Made by a program: the position numbers and the translations under genes
Notes under the pieces: generated by a model
What the model saw: only the letters and a program-made list of their open reading frames with translations
Database searches by the model: none
What the model was told of the DNA's origin: nothing
Part shown: positions 6,389-13,299 of the stretch, piece by piece
Layout of the letters: each line of letters opens with the position of its first letter
Numbering within the stretch: position 1 is the first letter of the stretch
Source of the DNA: Spirochaetaceae bacterium
GTDB taxonomy: Bacteria > Spirochaetota > Spirochaetia > Treponematales > Treponemataceae
NCBI GenBank assembly: GCA_031272345.1
Contig: JAISTZ010000098.1
Span: 1 to 13,299, forward strand
Direction: 5' to 3'
Length of the DNA: 13,299 nucleotides

Positions 6389-8293
6389 ATGTCAGAAGAA
6401 ACGACCGCGGCCGAAAAGAGCGCGGATGAGCTGATCGCCCAGTTTGACAAGGAGTCGAACACCCGGCGTTTTTCGGGTGTGCCGAACATCCTGATCCAGA
6501 CCCTCCTCATCGTTTTTGCGGCCTATGTGTTTTGGGTGACCCTCATCGTGTCCCTCCCCGAGCAGGTGCGCCGGTGTTTGTTCCTCGGAATACTCATCTT
6601 TATCGGCTATCTGCTCTATCCCCTCCGGCCTTCGTTCACAAAGCGTGAAAACCACATCGCCTGGTATGATTTTGTCCTGGGAGCCGCGGGGGCGGGATGT
6701 TTTTTCTATTTCGCCGTGAACTTTCAGGTCATCGTGAACCTGGCGGTGCGCCTGCGGCCCCAGGACGTGGCCGTCGGGGTTGTGGGCACGATCCTCCTGG
6801 TGGAACTGTGCCGCAGGGTCGTGGGCATACCGATTCTGGTGGTGGCATCGGGGTTCATCATCTACGCCTTTGCTTCGGGGTATAATCTCCGGCGCATCGT
6901 GCACCAGCTTTTCTACACCACCGACGGCATCATCGGAACGCCCATCGGGGTATGCTCCACGTTCATCGTCATGTTCATCTTCCTGGCGTCGTTCCTGGAA
7001 AAATCGGGAATCGCTTCGTTCTTCATCGACCTGGCGAATTCGGTGGCGGGCTTTGCCTCCGGGGGCCCCGCCAAGGTGGCGGTCATCGCGAGCGCCCTCA
7101 TGGGCATGTACTCGGGCAGTTCCGTGGCCAACACGGTGGGGTCCGGCAGCGTAACGATTCCGGTGATGAAAAAGTCGGGCTACAGGCCGGAATTCGCCGC
7201 CGCGGTGGAAGCGTCGGCCTCTACGGGCGGGCAGATCATGCCCCCCATCATGGGGGCCGCAGCCTTCCTCATGTCGGAACTCACGGGGGTGCCCTACTTC
7301 ACCATCGCGGTGGCGGCGATTTTGCCCGCCGTGCTGTATTTTACGGGCATCTTCCTGGGGGTCCACTTCGAGGCAAAAAAACTGGGCCTCAAGGGTCTCC
7401 CGAAGGAATCGATTCCCCATTTCGGGCGGCTCTTCCTGGCAAAGGGCTACCTCTTTCTTCCGGTGGTGGTGCTCACGGTGTTCATGGGCATCGGTTTTAC
7501 CCCGGCCTATGCGGCCTGTTTCGCCATCCTCACGGCCATTGTGGTCAGCTTTTTCCGTAAGGACACCAGGTTCACCCCCAGGTCCTTCGCCGGCGCGGTG
7601 GCGGCCGGTTCAAAAAACACCATCGGAGTCGCCATTGCCTGCGCCATGGCGGGTATCGTCGTGGGCATCGTTTCCCTTACCGGAATCGGGCAGATTCTGA
7701 TCGGAGCTCTGGTGCAGATCTCAAAGAACAATCTCTTCTTCGCCCTGTTCCTCACGATGCTTTCGTGCATCGTCCTGGGCATGGGGATTCCCACCACGGC
7801 GAACTACGTGATCATGGCCACGATCACCGCGCCGATTGTGATGAAGATGGGGGTTCCGATTCTGGCGGCCCACATGTTCGTGTTCTATTTCGGCATCGTG
7901 GCGGACATCACGCCCCCGGTCGCCCTGGCGGCCTATGCGGGCGCGGCCATCGCCAAGGCCAACCCCATAAAGGCCGGCATAACCGCGACGAAGCTGGCCC
8001 TGGCTGCGTTCATCATCCCCTACATCTTCGTCCTCGACCCGGCGCTCCTTCTGATCGACACGACCCCCCTCCAGATCGTCCGCATCTTCATCACCTCCTG
8101 CATCGGCATGGCGTCCATTGCGGCGGGGGTGTCGGGGTACATGTTCAGGAACGTGCCGGTTGTGCTCCGGCTTGTGGCGATCGGGGGCGGTCTTGCGCTG
8201 ATTGACCCGGGGCTTTATACGGACCTGGCGGGCCTCGCGCTCATCGCGCTGGTGGTTGTGAGCCAGTTCATCAAGCCCAGGGCGGCAAAATAA
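6389..8293 (+). CDS. fused TRAP transporter permease (DctQM type)
   Basis: A 634-residue multi-spanning membrane protein of the fused 4TM/12TM TRAP class, which combines the small (Q) and large (M) subunits in one chain and partners TAXI receptors. A charged cytoplasmic leader of about 30 residues precedes many hydrophobic segments. The M-domain signature is clear: MGMYSGSSVANTVGSGSVTIPVMKKSGY followed by GGQIMPPIMGAAAFLM (from residue 280), the conserved substrate and cation pathway, and a second repeat GMGIPTTANYVIMATITAP later. Solute import would be driven by a Na+ or H+ gradient. AAGGAG at 6378-6383 lies 5 bases before the ATG. Third and last gene of the operon; a hairpin follows. Confidence 0.95.
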   Translation: MSEETTAAEKSADELIAQFDKESNTRRFSGVPNILIQTLLIVFAAYVFWVTLIVSLPEQVRRCLFLGILIFIGYLLYPLRPSFTKRENHIAWYDFVLGAAGAGCFFYFAVNFQVIVNLAVRLRPQDVAVGVVGTILLVELCRRVVGIPILVVASGFIIYAFASGYNLRRIVHQLFYTTDGIIGTPIGVCSTFIVMFIFLASFLEKSGIASFFIDLANSVAGFASGGPAKVAVIASALMGMYSGSSVANTVGSGSVTIPVMKKSGYRPEFAAAVEASASTGGQIMPPIMGAAAFLMSELTGVPYFTIAVAAILPAVLYFTGIFLGVHFEAKKLGLKGLPKESIPHFGRLFLAKGYLFLPVVVLTVFMGIGFTPAYAACFAILTAIVVSFFRKDTRFTPRSFAGAVAAGSKNTIGVAIACAMAGIVVGIVSLTGIGQILIGALVQISKNNLFFALFLTMLSCIVLGMGIPTTANYVIMATITAPIVMKMGVPILAAHMFVFYFGIVADITPPVALAAYAGAAIAKANPIKAGITATKLALAAFIIPYIFVLDPALLLIDTTPLQIVRIFITSCIGMASIAAGVSGYMFRNVPVVLRLVAIGGGLALIDPGLYTDLAGLALIALVVVSQFIKPRAAK

Positions 8294-8302
8294 AACAACG
8301 GA

Positions 8303-8331
8303 GGCTGTTCGGCAGGCAGCCCTGGACAGCC
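8303..8331. terminator. hairpin between convergent TRAP permease and parE
   Basis: GGCTGTTC (8303-8310) pairs with GGACAGCC (8324-8331), 8 bp with one G-T, around a 13-base loop. On the minus strand it is followed by a T-rich run (GTTGTTTTATTTT), on the plus strand by a weaker TGTTCTTTGTT. Its place in the short gap between two convergent genes fits a bidirectional terminator, best for parE. Confidence 0.45.
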
Positions 8332-8344
8332 CCGTGTTCTTTGT

Positions 8345-10174
8345 TCAGGGGTCGATCTCTTCCAGCAGGTTGTTCACGATGAACTCCCGGCGAGCGGGGG
8401 TGTTCTTGCCCATGTAGAACTCCAGCAGGGCGGGCACGTCCTTCCGGGACTTCACCTCCACGGGGAGCAGCTTCATGTCGTCCCCGATGAACTGGCCGAA
8501 TTCCCTGGGACTGATTTCACCCAGCCCCTTGAACCGCGTCACCTCCACGGTTTGCCCCAGGGCCTTGACCGCCCGGTCCCGCTCGGCTTCGCTGTAGCAG
8601 TACCGGGTCTCCCGCTTGTTCCGCACCCGGAAGAGGGGCGTCTCCAGGATGAACACGTGCCCGGACGTGACGAGCTCCTCAAAGTAGCCCAGGAAAAACG
8701 TGAGCATGAGGTTGCGGATGTGGAACCCGTCGTTATCCGCGTCCGTGGCGATGATGATTTTTTCGTACCGCAGGCCCATGGTGTCGTTTTCGATTCCCAG
8801 GGCCATCATCAGGTTGTAGAGCTCCGCGTTCTTGTAGATCTCCGCCCGCTTCTTGCCGAACATGTTTTCCGGCTTGCCCCGCAGACTGAAGAGGGCCTGA
8901 GTCTGCACGTCCCTGGAACCCACCATGGAGCCCGAAGCGGAGTCCCCCTCGGTGATGAAGATCATCGACGTGCCCCCCCCGGCGGGGTCCCCCAGGTGGT
9001 ACTTGCAGTCCTTGAGTTTGGGGATCTTGAGGGCGATTTTTTTTGCCGCCTCCCTGGCCTCCTTTTTGACCGCGTTCAATTCGGTGCGGAGCTTTTCGTT
9101 GGCAAGGATTTTCTGCTCCAGGGATTTGGCGGCCTCGGGATTTTTTTGCAGCCAGTCCACCGCCGCGGACCTGGTCTCGTTCACGATCCAGGGGCGGATG
9201 TCCGTGTTGCCCAGCTTGTTCTTGGTCTGGCTTTCAAACACCGGGTCCTTTATTTTGACGAGAATCGCCGCGGCCATGCCCTCCCGCACGTCCTCGCTCT
9301 TGTAGGTCTTCTTGAAAAAGTCATTCACCCCCTTGAGGAAGCCCTCCTTGAAGGCCGACAGATGGGTGCCCCCGTCGGAGGTGAACTGGCCGTTCACGAA
9401 GGAGAAGGTGTTCTCCCCGTAGGCGTGGGAGTGGGTGAAGGCGAATTCGAGCTGCTTGCCCTTGTAGTAGCCGATGGGATAGAGGGACTCGTTTTCCATC
9501 TCCCGGCTGAGCAGGTCCAGGAGCCCGTTCTTGCTGGCATATTCCTGCCCGTTGCAGACCAGGGTGAGCCCCGTGTTGAGGTAGGCGTAGTTCCAGATCC
9601 GCTTCTCGATGAATTCCGGGTTGAATTCGTAGGGCCCGAAGATGTCGATGTCCGGCACGAATTCGATGTAGGTGCCGTTTTTTGTGCCCCCCTTGACCTT
9701 GCCGGTCCTCTGGTTCTTGAGGACCCCCCGCTCGAAGACCGCCTCCGCGCACTCCCCGTCCCGCACGGTGACAGCCCTGAAATAGGACGACAGGGCGTTC
9801 ACCGCCTTGGTGCCCACCCCGTTGAGGCCCACGGAGAACTGGAACACGTCGTCGTTGTACTTGGCCCCGGTGTTGATGATGGACACGCACTCCACGAGCT
9901 TCCCCAGGGGGATTCCCCTGCCGAAGTCCCGCACCTTGACGCGCCCCTCTTTGACCACGATGTCTATCCGGTTCCCGCACCCCATGATGAACTCGTCCAC
10001 CCCGTTGTCGATCACCTCCTTGAGGAGGATGTAGATACCGTCGTTCTGGTTGGACCCGTCCCCGAGCCTCCCGATGTACATCCCGCTCCGCAGCCGGATG
10101 TGCTCCAGGGAGCTCAGAGTCTTTACCTTTGATTCGTCGTATTCGTTCTTGTGTTCCATCTCTTTAGCTGTCAT
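8345..10174 (-). CDS. parE: type IIA topoisomerase ATPase subunit (ParE-like)
   Basis: A 609-residue subunit that binds ATP and drives strand passage with a ParC/GyrA partner. GHKL ATPase motifs: EVIDN (53-57), DFGRGIP (83-89), the lid GLNGVGTKAVNAL (116-128) and the QTK loop with K318. The Toprim domain has TEGDSASG (408-415) and ATDADNDG-HIR (476-487), and KGLGE (549-553) follows. Length and the lack of a long insertion fit ParE rather than proteobacterial GyrB. Departures such as DFGRGIP for DNGRGIP and GNTDIRPW fit a divergent second paralogue beside a true GyrB elsewhere. No parC is adjacent. The first ATG (10174) overlaps the toxin stop by 11 bases; M6 at 10159 starts just after it. Neither has a well-spaced ribosome site, so the start is uncertain by 5 codons. 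Confidence 0.88.
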   Translation of the reverse strand: MTAKEMEHKNEYDESKVKTLSSLEHIRLRSGMYIGRLGDGSNQNDGIYILLKEVIDNGVDEFIMGCGNRIDIVVKEGRVKVRDFGRGIPLGKLVECVSIINTGAKYNDDVFQFSVGLNGVGTKAVNALSSYFRAVTVRDGECAEAVFERGVLKNQRTGKVKGGTKNGTYIEFVPDIDIFGPYEFNPEFIEKRIWNYAYLNTGLTLVCNGQEYASKNGLLDLLSREMENESLYPIGYYKGKQLEFAFTHSHAYGENTFSFVNGQFTSDGGTHLSAFKEGFLKGVNDFFKKTYKSEDVREGMAAAILVKIKDPVFESQTKNKLGNTDIRPWIVNETRSAAVDWLQKNPEAAKSLEQKILANEKLRTELNAVKKEAREAAKKIALKIPKLKDCKYHLGDPAGGGTSMIFITEGDSASGSMVGSRDVQTQALFSLRGKPENMFGKKRAEIYKNAELYNLMMALGIENDTMGLRYEKIIIATDADNDGFHIRNLMLTFFLGYFEELVTSGHVFILETPLFRVRNKRETRYCYSEAERDRAVKALGQTVEVTRFKGLGEISPREFGQFIGDDMKLLPVEVKSRKDVPALLEFYMGKNTPARREFIVNNLLEEIDP

Positions 10175-10439
10175 AATGATATTTGCATGACAATACCACT
10201 AAGCGTTTGTCGTCTCCTTCACCTTCGACTTTGTACACCAACCGGTGTTCGCTGTTGATTTCGCGGGACCACCAGCCGGATAAGCCGTGTTTTAAAGGTT
10301 CGGGTTTTCCGATACCCGTAAAGGGCTCACGGTTGATGTTTTTTATTAAAGCCGCGATTCTTTTTGCGATTTTTTTATCGGAAGACATCCATTCATAAAA
10401 GGAATCAAACACTTCCTCACTGTAAAAAACGATTTTCAT
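10164..10439 (-). CDS. yoeB: YoeB/Txe-family mRNA-interferase toxin
   Basis: A 91-residue toxin of the RelE superfamily, YoeB/Txe branch, which cleaves mRNA in the ribosomal A site when free of its antitoxin. GKPEPLKHGLSGWWSREINSEHRLVY (44-69) is almost the family consensus, and the end LSCKYHYDS keeps the catalytic pair. By alignment with E. coli YoeB the key residues are E47, R66, H88 and Y89, all present, so the toxin looks intact. Its ATG overlaps the antitoxin stop by 4 bases, the usual antitoxin-first layout that couples their synthesis. Its own end runs into the start of parE. Base composition is visibly AT-richer than in rarA and parE, which suggests later acquisition. Confidence 0.93.
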   Translation of the reverse strand: MKIVFYSEEVFDSFYEWMSSDKKIAKRIAALIKNINREPFTGIGKPEPLKHGLSGWWSREINSEHRLVYKVEGEGDDKRLVVLSCKYHYDS

Positions 10440-10675
10440 CGAACCATCTCGCCCAATTCTTTCATGGTGAGTTCTTTATATACTTTTCCAGCTTTGTAGT
10501 GCGCAAGACTTTCCATAAGAGCGGCGCGATTTGCCCGCGTTCCAAGAAGATAGTCCGTTGTATCCTGCCGTTCTTCCACTGTTACGCTCAGGTTTTCTCC
10601 GCGAAAGGTCTTTTTGAGTATATTGAGAAAATCTAAATTCAGCTCATCAGCTTTTAGTTCGTATGTGGCGGTCAT
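10436..10675 (-). CDS. cognate antitoxin with a non-standard N-terminus
   Basis: A 79-residue protein directly upstream of the toxin and overlapping it by 4 bases. Its C-terminal half (DYLLGTRANRAALMESL, 41-57, then Y60 and G63) matches the toxin-wrapping tail of YefM (YLL...AN...L..S.....G), which supports the pairing. The first 35 residues (MTATYELKADELNLDFL...LSVTVEE) do not look like the Phd/YefM fold; they resemble a short variant N-terminus seen in other small YoeB partners. It may therefore bind DNA differently or poorly. AGGAGGTGA is placed 4 bases before the ATG, a very strong ribosome site, as expected for an antitoxin made in excess. Confidence 0.8.
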   Translation of the reverse strand: MTATYELKADELNLDFLNILKKTFRGENLSVTVEERQDTTDYLLGTRANRAALMESLAHYKAGKVYKELTMKELGEMVR

Positions 10676-10691
10676 TGTTCACCTCCTGTCC

Positions 10692-10721
10692 ATTCTACCA
10701 CACCCCGTCACGTTCAGTCAA
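10692..10721 (-). promoter_or_regulatory. toxin-antitoxin promoter inside the 3' end of rarA
   Basis: On the minus strand TTGACT (10721-10716), 18 bases, TAGAAT (10697-10692), with TGG before the -10 forming an extended TGn-TAGAAT. The TAG stop codon of rarA is the first half of the -10 box. The predicted start (about 10687-10685) touches the ribosome site, so the exact +1 is unsure. Confidence 0.6.
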
Positions 10722-13094
10722 CACCGCATTGTTCACCGTGACAATCCCGGTTTCCACGGTGCGCTCGAAGACCATGCCCCGGCCGGCCCCCTGGAGGAGG
10801 ATGTCCCGGACAGCTTCCGCGGCCTCCTCCCCCGCATGGTCCCGGATAAAGCCCCCGTAGGCGCTCTGGGGGGAAAACCACTTCTGAATTTCCCTGGGGT
10901 CGAACCGGCGGCGTTCCTCAAGCAGGAAGGTCTCCCCTGTTATGCCCGGAGCGCCCTCCCCGAAGACCTCCTCCGAGGCCCGCCGGAGCGCGTCAACGAG
11001 GGTCTCCGTGGAAAATCCGCGCTCCCCCACGGGAGGGGCGGCAAAAAATTCGTCCTCGGAGGCGGCGAATTTGCGGATCAGGGGGGCGCTCCCGTCCTGC
11101 CCAAGGCCCATCTGCCGGGCAGCCTCGACGAACCGGGAGAGCCGCTGCCCCGACGAGGGAACCCGCAGGGCCAGCACGGCCCTCCACCCCGCCGCAAGAC
11201 GGCCCCCGTCGGCCGCTTTTTTAAGGGACCGGGCAAAATTCGCGGCGTTCCCCGGCCCCTTCACGTTATTCCTGAAAAAGAGCCGGTCAAAGGGAATCTC
11301 CCCAAAATCAGGGGGAATAAGGAAGCCCCCGTCCGGGCCGTCAGGGGGGGGGGCAACCGCCAGGGCCGGCCGTTCAATCTCCCCCAGGGTGGCGGCGTAC
11401 TGGGAGAGAGTCCCCAGGGCCCCCTCGGAAAGGCACACCCCGGCCACGGCCCCTTCCGGGCATTTCCGGGTGAGCTCCCACAGGAGGAGCCCGTCGTCGG
11501 CCCCCCAGACCATGCACCGGTGATGCCGCCCCAGGCCCGCCGCAAGGACGAGGGCGTCCCGGAGGGCCAGGAGGGCCGCGGCCCGGTTTTCGTCCAGCCG
11601 CTTCCGCCAGGCGGCGTCCCCCCGCTCCAGGGCGGACTCCCGCGCCCGTGACCCCGGGGAATAGGTGAGCTGTTCCCCCTGGGGAAGCTTTTTTCCCGCC
11701 TGAATGTCCGCCTCCTCCTCCAGGAGGGCCGCTATCTGGGTTTCCCTGCGGGAGAGCACCCCGTCCCGGATCGTTTTTTCGTAGCCCTGGCTGCCGGGGG
11801 TGAAGAAGACCCGCCCCTGCAAGCTCGACGGCAGGTACTGCTGGGCCACCCAGTGGTCCCGGTAGGCGTGGGGGTACATGTAGCCCTCCCCGTGGCCGAA
11901 GCCCTCGGCGTCCCTGCTGGGGTCCTTGAGGTGGTTGGGAACCTCCGCGTCCTCGGCCTCCACGGACTTGAGGGCGTCAAAGAAGGCCATGCTGCTGTTG
12001 GACTTGGGGGCCGTGGAGAGGTAGAGGGCCGCGTGGGCCAGGAAGTAGTTCCCCTCGGGGAAGCCCACCCGGTCGAAGGCCCTGGCGCAGCTTTCCACCA
12101 CGGAAATCGCCTGGGGGTCCGCGAGGCCCGTGTCTTCACAGGCGGAAATCAGCATCCGGCGGAAGATGAAGTGGGGGTCCTCCCCTGCCCGCACCATCCG
12201 GGCCATCCAGTAGACCGCCGCGTCCGGGTCCCTCCCCCGGAGGCTCTTGATGAAGGCGCTGATGATGTCGTAGTGGTAGTCCCCGTCCCGGTCGTAGAGG
12301 ACGACCTTCTTCTGGATGCTCTCCTCGGCGGCTTCCATGGAGACGGGGATTTCCGCGCCCTCCGGGGGCGGCCAGGACGACCCGTTGACCGAGGGGGCCG
12401 TATCGGCGCGGTCTGCGCTCATCCTCCACTCCGAGGTCTCCACGGCCAGCTCCAGGGCGTTGAGGAGACTCCGGGCGTCCCCGTTGGCCGTGCCGATAAG
12501 ATGCTCCAGGGCGCCCTCCTCGAACCTGACGGCCCACCTGCCGTAGCCCCGCTCCCTGTCCGCCAGGGCCGCCCGGGCCGCCTTGAGCAAATCAGCCCGT
12601 TCCAGGGGAAGGAGCTGGAACACCCTGCTCCGGGACACCAGGGCCTTGTTCACCTCGAAGAAGGGATTTTCCGTGGTGGCCCCCACCAGGATGATCGTGC
12701 CGTTTTCGACCCAGGGGAGGAGGGCGTCCTGCTGGCTCTTGTTCCACCGGTGCACCTCGTCCACAAAGAGAATCGTCCTCCGCCCGTACATTTTGCGCTG
12801 GAGGTCGGCCTTTTCCGTGGCCTCCCGGATGTCCTTCACCCCCGTAAGGACGGCGTTCAGGGTGATGAAGTTGCTTTTGGTGTGATTGGCGATCACCCGC
12901 GCCAGGGTGGTCTTCCCCGTGCCCGGGGGCCCGTAGAAAATCACGCTCGTAAGCTGGTCCGCGGCGATGGCCCGGCGGAGAAGGCGGCCCTTCCCCACGA
13001 TGTGCTCCTGGCCGATGTATTCGTCCAGGGTGCGGGGCCTCATGCGCGAGGCCAGGGGCTCATGGGTTCCATCCCGTCCGTCAAACAAGTCCAT
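10695..13094 (-). CDS. rarA: RarA (MgsA) AAA+ ATPase fused to a methyltransferase-like C-terminal domain
   Basis: A 799-residue protein. Residues 1-440 are RarA/MgsA, a clamp-loader-like AAA+ ATPase that acts at stalled replication forks: Walker A GPPGTGKT (55-62), Walker B ILFVDE (108-113), sensor 1 GATTENP (138-144), arginine finger in SRSR (154-157), sensor 2 GDARSLLN (205-212), and the RarA-type C-terminal helices with DPDAAVYWMARM and APKSNS. Residues 441-799 are extra: a charged linker, then MVWGADDGLLLWEL (528-541), FDRLFFRNN and ALRVP-SGQRLSRFV, which resemble a decayed SAM-methyltransferase core. RarA fused to an extra domain is a known arrangement in cyanobacteria and spirochaetes. 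The ATG at 13094 fits RarA; the frame extends to 13181 with unrelated residues. No ribosome site precedes it, but an extended -10 does. A run of ten C codes P-P-P in the extra domain. Confidence 0.93.
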   Translation of the reverse strand: MDLFDGRDGTHEPLASRMRPRTLDEYIGQEHIVGKGRLLRRAIAADQLTSVIFYGPPGTGKTTLARVIANHTKSNFITLNAVLTGVKDIREATEKADLQRKMYGRRTILFVDEVHRWNKSQQDALLPWVENGTIILVGATTENPFFEVNKALVSRSRVFQLLPLERADLLKAARAALADRERGYGRWAVRFEEGALEHLIGTANGDARSLLNALELAVETSEWRMSADRADTAPSVNGSSWPPPEGAEIPVSMEAAEESIQKKVVLYDRDGDYHYDIISAFIKSLRGRDPDAAVYWMARMVRAGEDPHFIFRRMLISACEDTGLADPQAISVVESCARAFDRVGFPEGNYFLAHAALYLSTAPKSNSSMAFFDALKSVEAEDAEVPNHLKDPSRDAEGFGHGEGYMYPHAYRDHWVAQQYLPSSLQGRVFFTPGSQGYEKTIRDGVLSRRETQIAALLEEEADIQAGKKLPQGEQLTYSPGSRARESALERGDAAWRKRLDENRAAALLALRDALVLAAGLGRHHRCMVWGADDGLLLWELTRKCPEGAVAGVCLSEGALGTLSQYAATLGEIERPALAVAPPPDGPDGGFLIPPDFGEIPFDRLFFRNNVKGPGNAANFARSLKKAADGGRLAAGWRAVLALRVPSSGQRLSRFVEAARQMGLGQDGSAPLIRKFAASEDEFFAAPPVGERGFSTETLVDALRRASEEVFGEGAPGITGETFLLEERRRFDPREIQKWFSPQSAYGGFIRDHAGEEAAEAVRDILLQGAGRGMVFERTVETGIVTVNNAVLTERDGVW

Positions 13095-13101
13095 GGGGGG
13101 G

Positions 13102-13110
13102 ATTATAGCA
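13102..13110 (-). promoter_or_regulatory. extended -10 promoter of rarA, apparently leaderless
   Basis: TGCTATAAT on the minus strand is a perfect extended -10 box. Seven C separate it from the ATG at 13094, so the expected start is at or next to the first base of the start codon. There is no recognisable -35 and no ribosome site. Confidence 0.55.
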
Positions 13111-13135
13111 TATTCCGCCCCGCGGGTCGTCCCCC

Positions 13136-13161
13136 GGTGCCAGGCACATGCGCCTGGCACC
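13136..13161. repeat. perfect 10-bp inverted repeat (GGTGCCAGGC type)
   Basis: GGTGCCAGGC (13136-13145) and GCCTGGCACC (13152-13161) are exact reverse complements around the loop ACATGC. It lies between the rarA -10 box and the -35 box of the rightward promoter. No poly-T follows, so it does not look like a terminator. Motifs of this GTGCC-GGCAC kind occur as dispersed REP-like hairpins in various GC-rich genomes; an operator shared by both promoters is the alternative. Confidence 0.7.
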
Positions 13162-13174
13162 ATACATTTTCCCC

Positions 13175-13203
13175 TTGACACAATCCGTTTTTTGTGCTAT
13201 GCT
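13175..13203 (+). promoter_or_regulatory. strong sigma70-type promoter of the right-edge gene
   Basis: TTGACA (13175-13180), 17 bases, TATGCT (13198-13203), with TGC just before the -10 (extended). Expected start near 13210, leader about 42 bases. The best plus-strand promoter in the window. Confidence 0.75.
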
Positions 13204-13251
13204 TCCATATTATAACGGTTTTGCCGGTAGAAAAGAGAGAAGGATTGGGTG

Positions 13252-13299
13252 ATGAATAAACAGAACGGCAAAAAAATTGTCCCCCCGCACAGGGGGCTA
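13252..13299 (+). CDS. start of an unidentified gene, cut by the window edge
   Basis: ATG at 13252 opens 16 codons to the edge (MNKQNGKKIVPPHRGL). GAGAAGGA ends 7 bases before the ATG and a strong promoter lies upstream, so a real gene probably begins here, divergent from rarA. The visible residues are basic, with no clear signal peptide yet, and too few to name a family. Confidence 0.6.
   Translation, partial: MNKQNGKKIVPPHRGL

Noticed and set aside
8552..10132. 526-codon rightward ORF opposite parE
   Set aside because: Antisense shadow of a highly conserved topoisomerase subunit; composition (Val, Leu, Pro, His, Gly) and no family resemblance.
10614..11651. 345-codon rightward ORF opposite the rarA 3' end and antitoxin start
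   Set aside because: Crosses a gene boundary on the real strand and is Pro/Gly/Arg-rich; antisense artefact.
11853..13178. 441-codon rightward ORF opposite rarA
   Set aside because: Antisense shadow of the conserved AAA+ region; no family resemblance.

Overview
The window reads as a GC-rich spirochaete chromosome segment, most like Treponema or a close relative. The pointers are a TPR lipoprotein with 34-residue repeats, a small Treponema-style XRE regulator, a Lpt-type permease pair, a TAXI-TRAP uptake system, an orphan ParE and a RarA fused to an extra C-terminal domain. The assignment rests on protein style and gene content, with no rRNA or other marker, so it is moderate. Nearly all the sequence codes; no tRNA, rRNA, CRISPR array or transposase gene is visible.

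Layout, left to right. (1) 1-1031 is a small accessory module. A 56-residue protein and a TPR lipoprotein (cut by the left edge) run leftward from a consensus-like promoter whose spacer holds a perfect dyad; a divergent XRE regulator runs rightward. The small protein resembles the C-terminal tail of the regulator. (2) 1083-4804 is a tight leftward operon: dUTPase (dut), two LptF/LptG-family permeases and a stand-alone RlmK-type 23S rRNA methyltransferase, with junctions from a 4-base overlap to a few bases. (3) 4911-8293 is a rightward TAXI-TRAP operon: lipoprotein substrate receptor, DUF1850 protein and fused TRAP permease. A hairpin separates it from the convergent block 4. (4) 8345-13094 is a leftward series: RarA fusion, a two-gene YoeB-type toxin-antitoxin cassette, then parE. 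The cassette is visibly AT-richer than its flanks, has its own promoter inside the end of rarA, and its toxin end touches the start of parE. (5) 13095-13299 is a divergent promoter region with a perfect 10-bp inverted repeat, followed by the first codons of an unidentified rightward gene.

How the genes work together. The TAXI receptor captures a small organic solute and passes it to the fused permease. The Lpt permeases would form the membrane part of a glycolipid extraction pump; dut protects the nucleotide pool, and its link to them looks only operonic. RarA and ParE both act on DNA during replication and segregation, with a plasmid-style addiction cassette lodged between them. I find no wholly new system. 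The points most worth a second look are the regulator/mini-protein pair with its operator, the toxin-antitoxin cassette with an atypical antitoxin, the RarA fusion with a 10-base homopolymer in its extra domain, and the probable leaderless starts.
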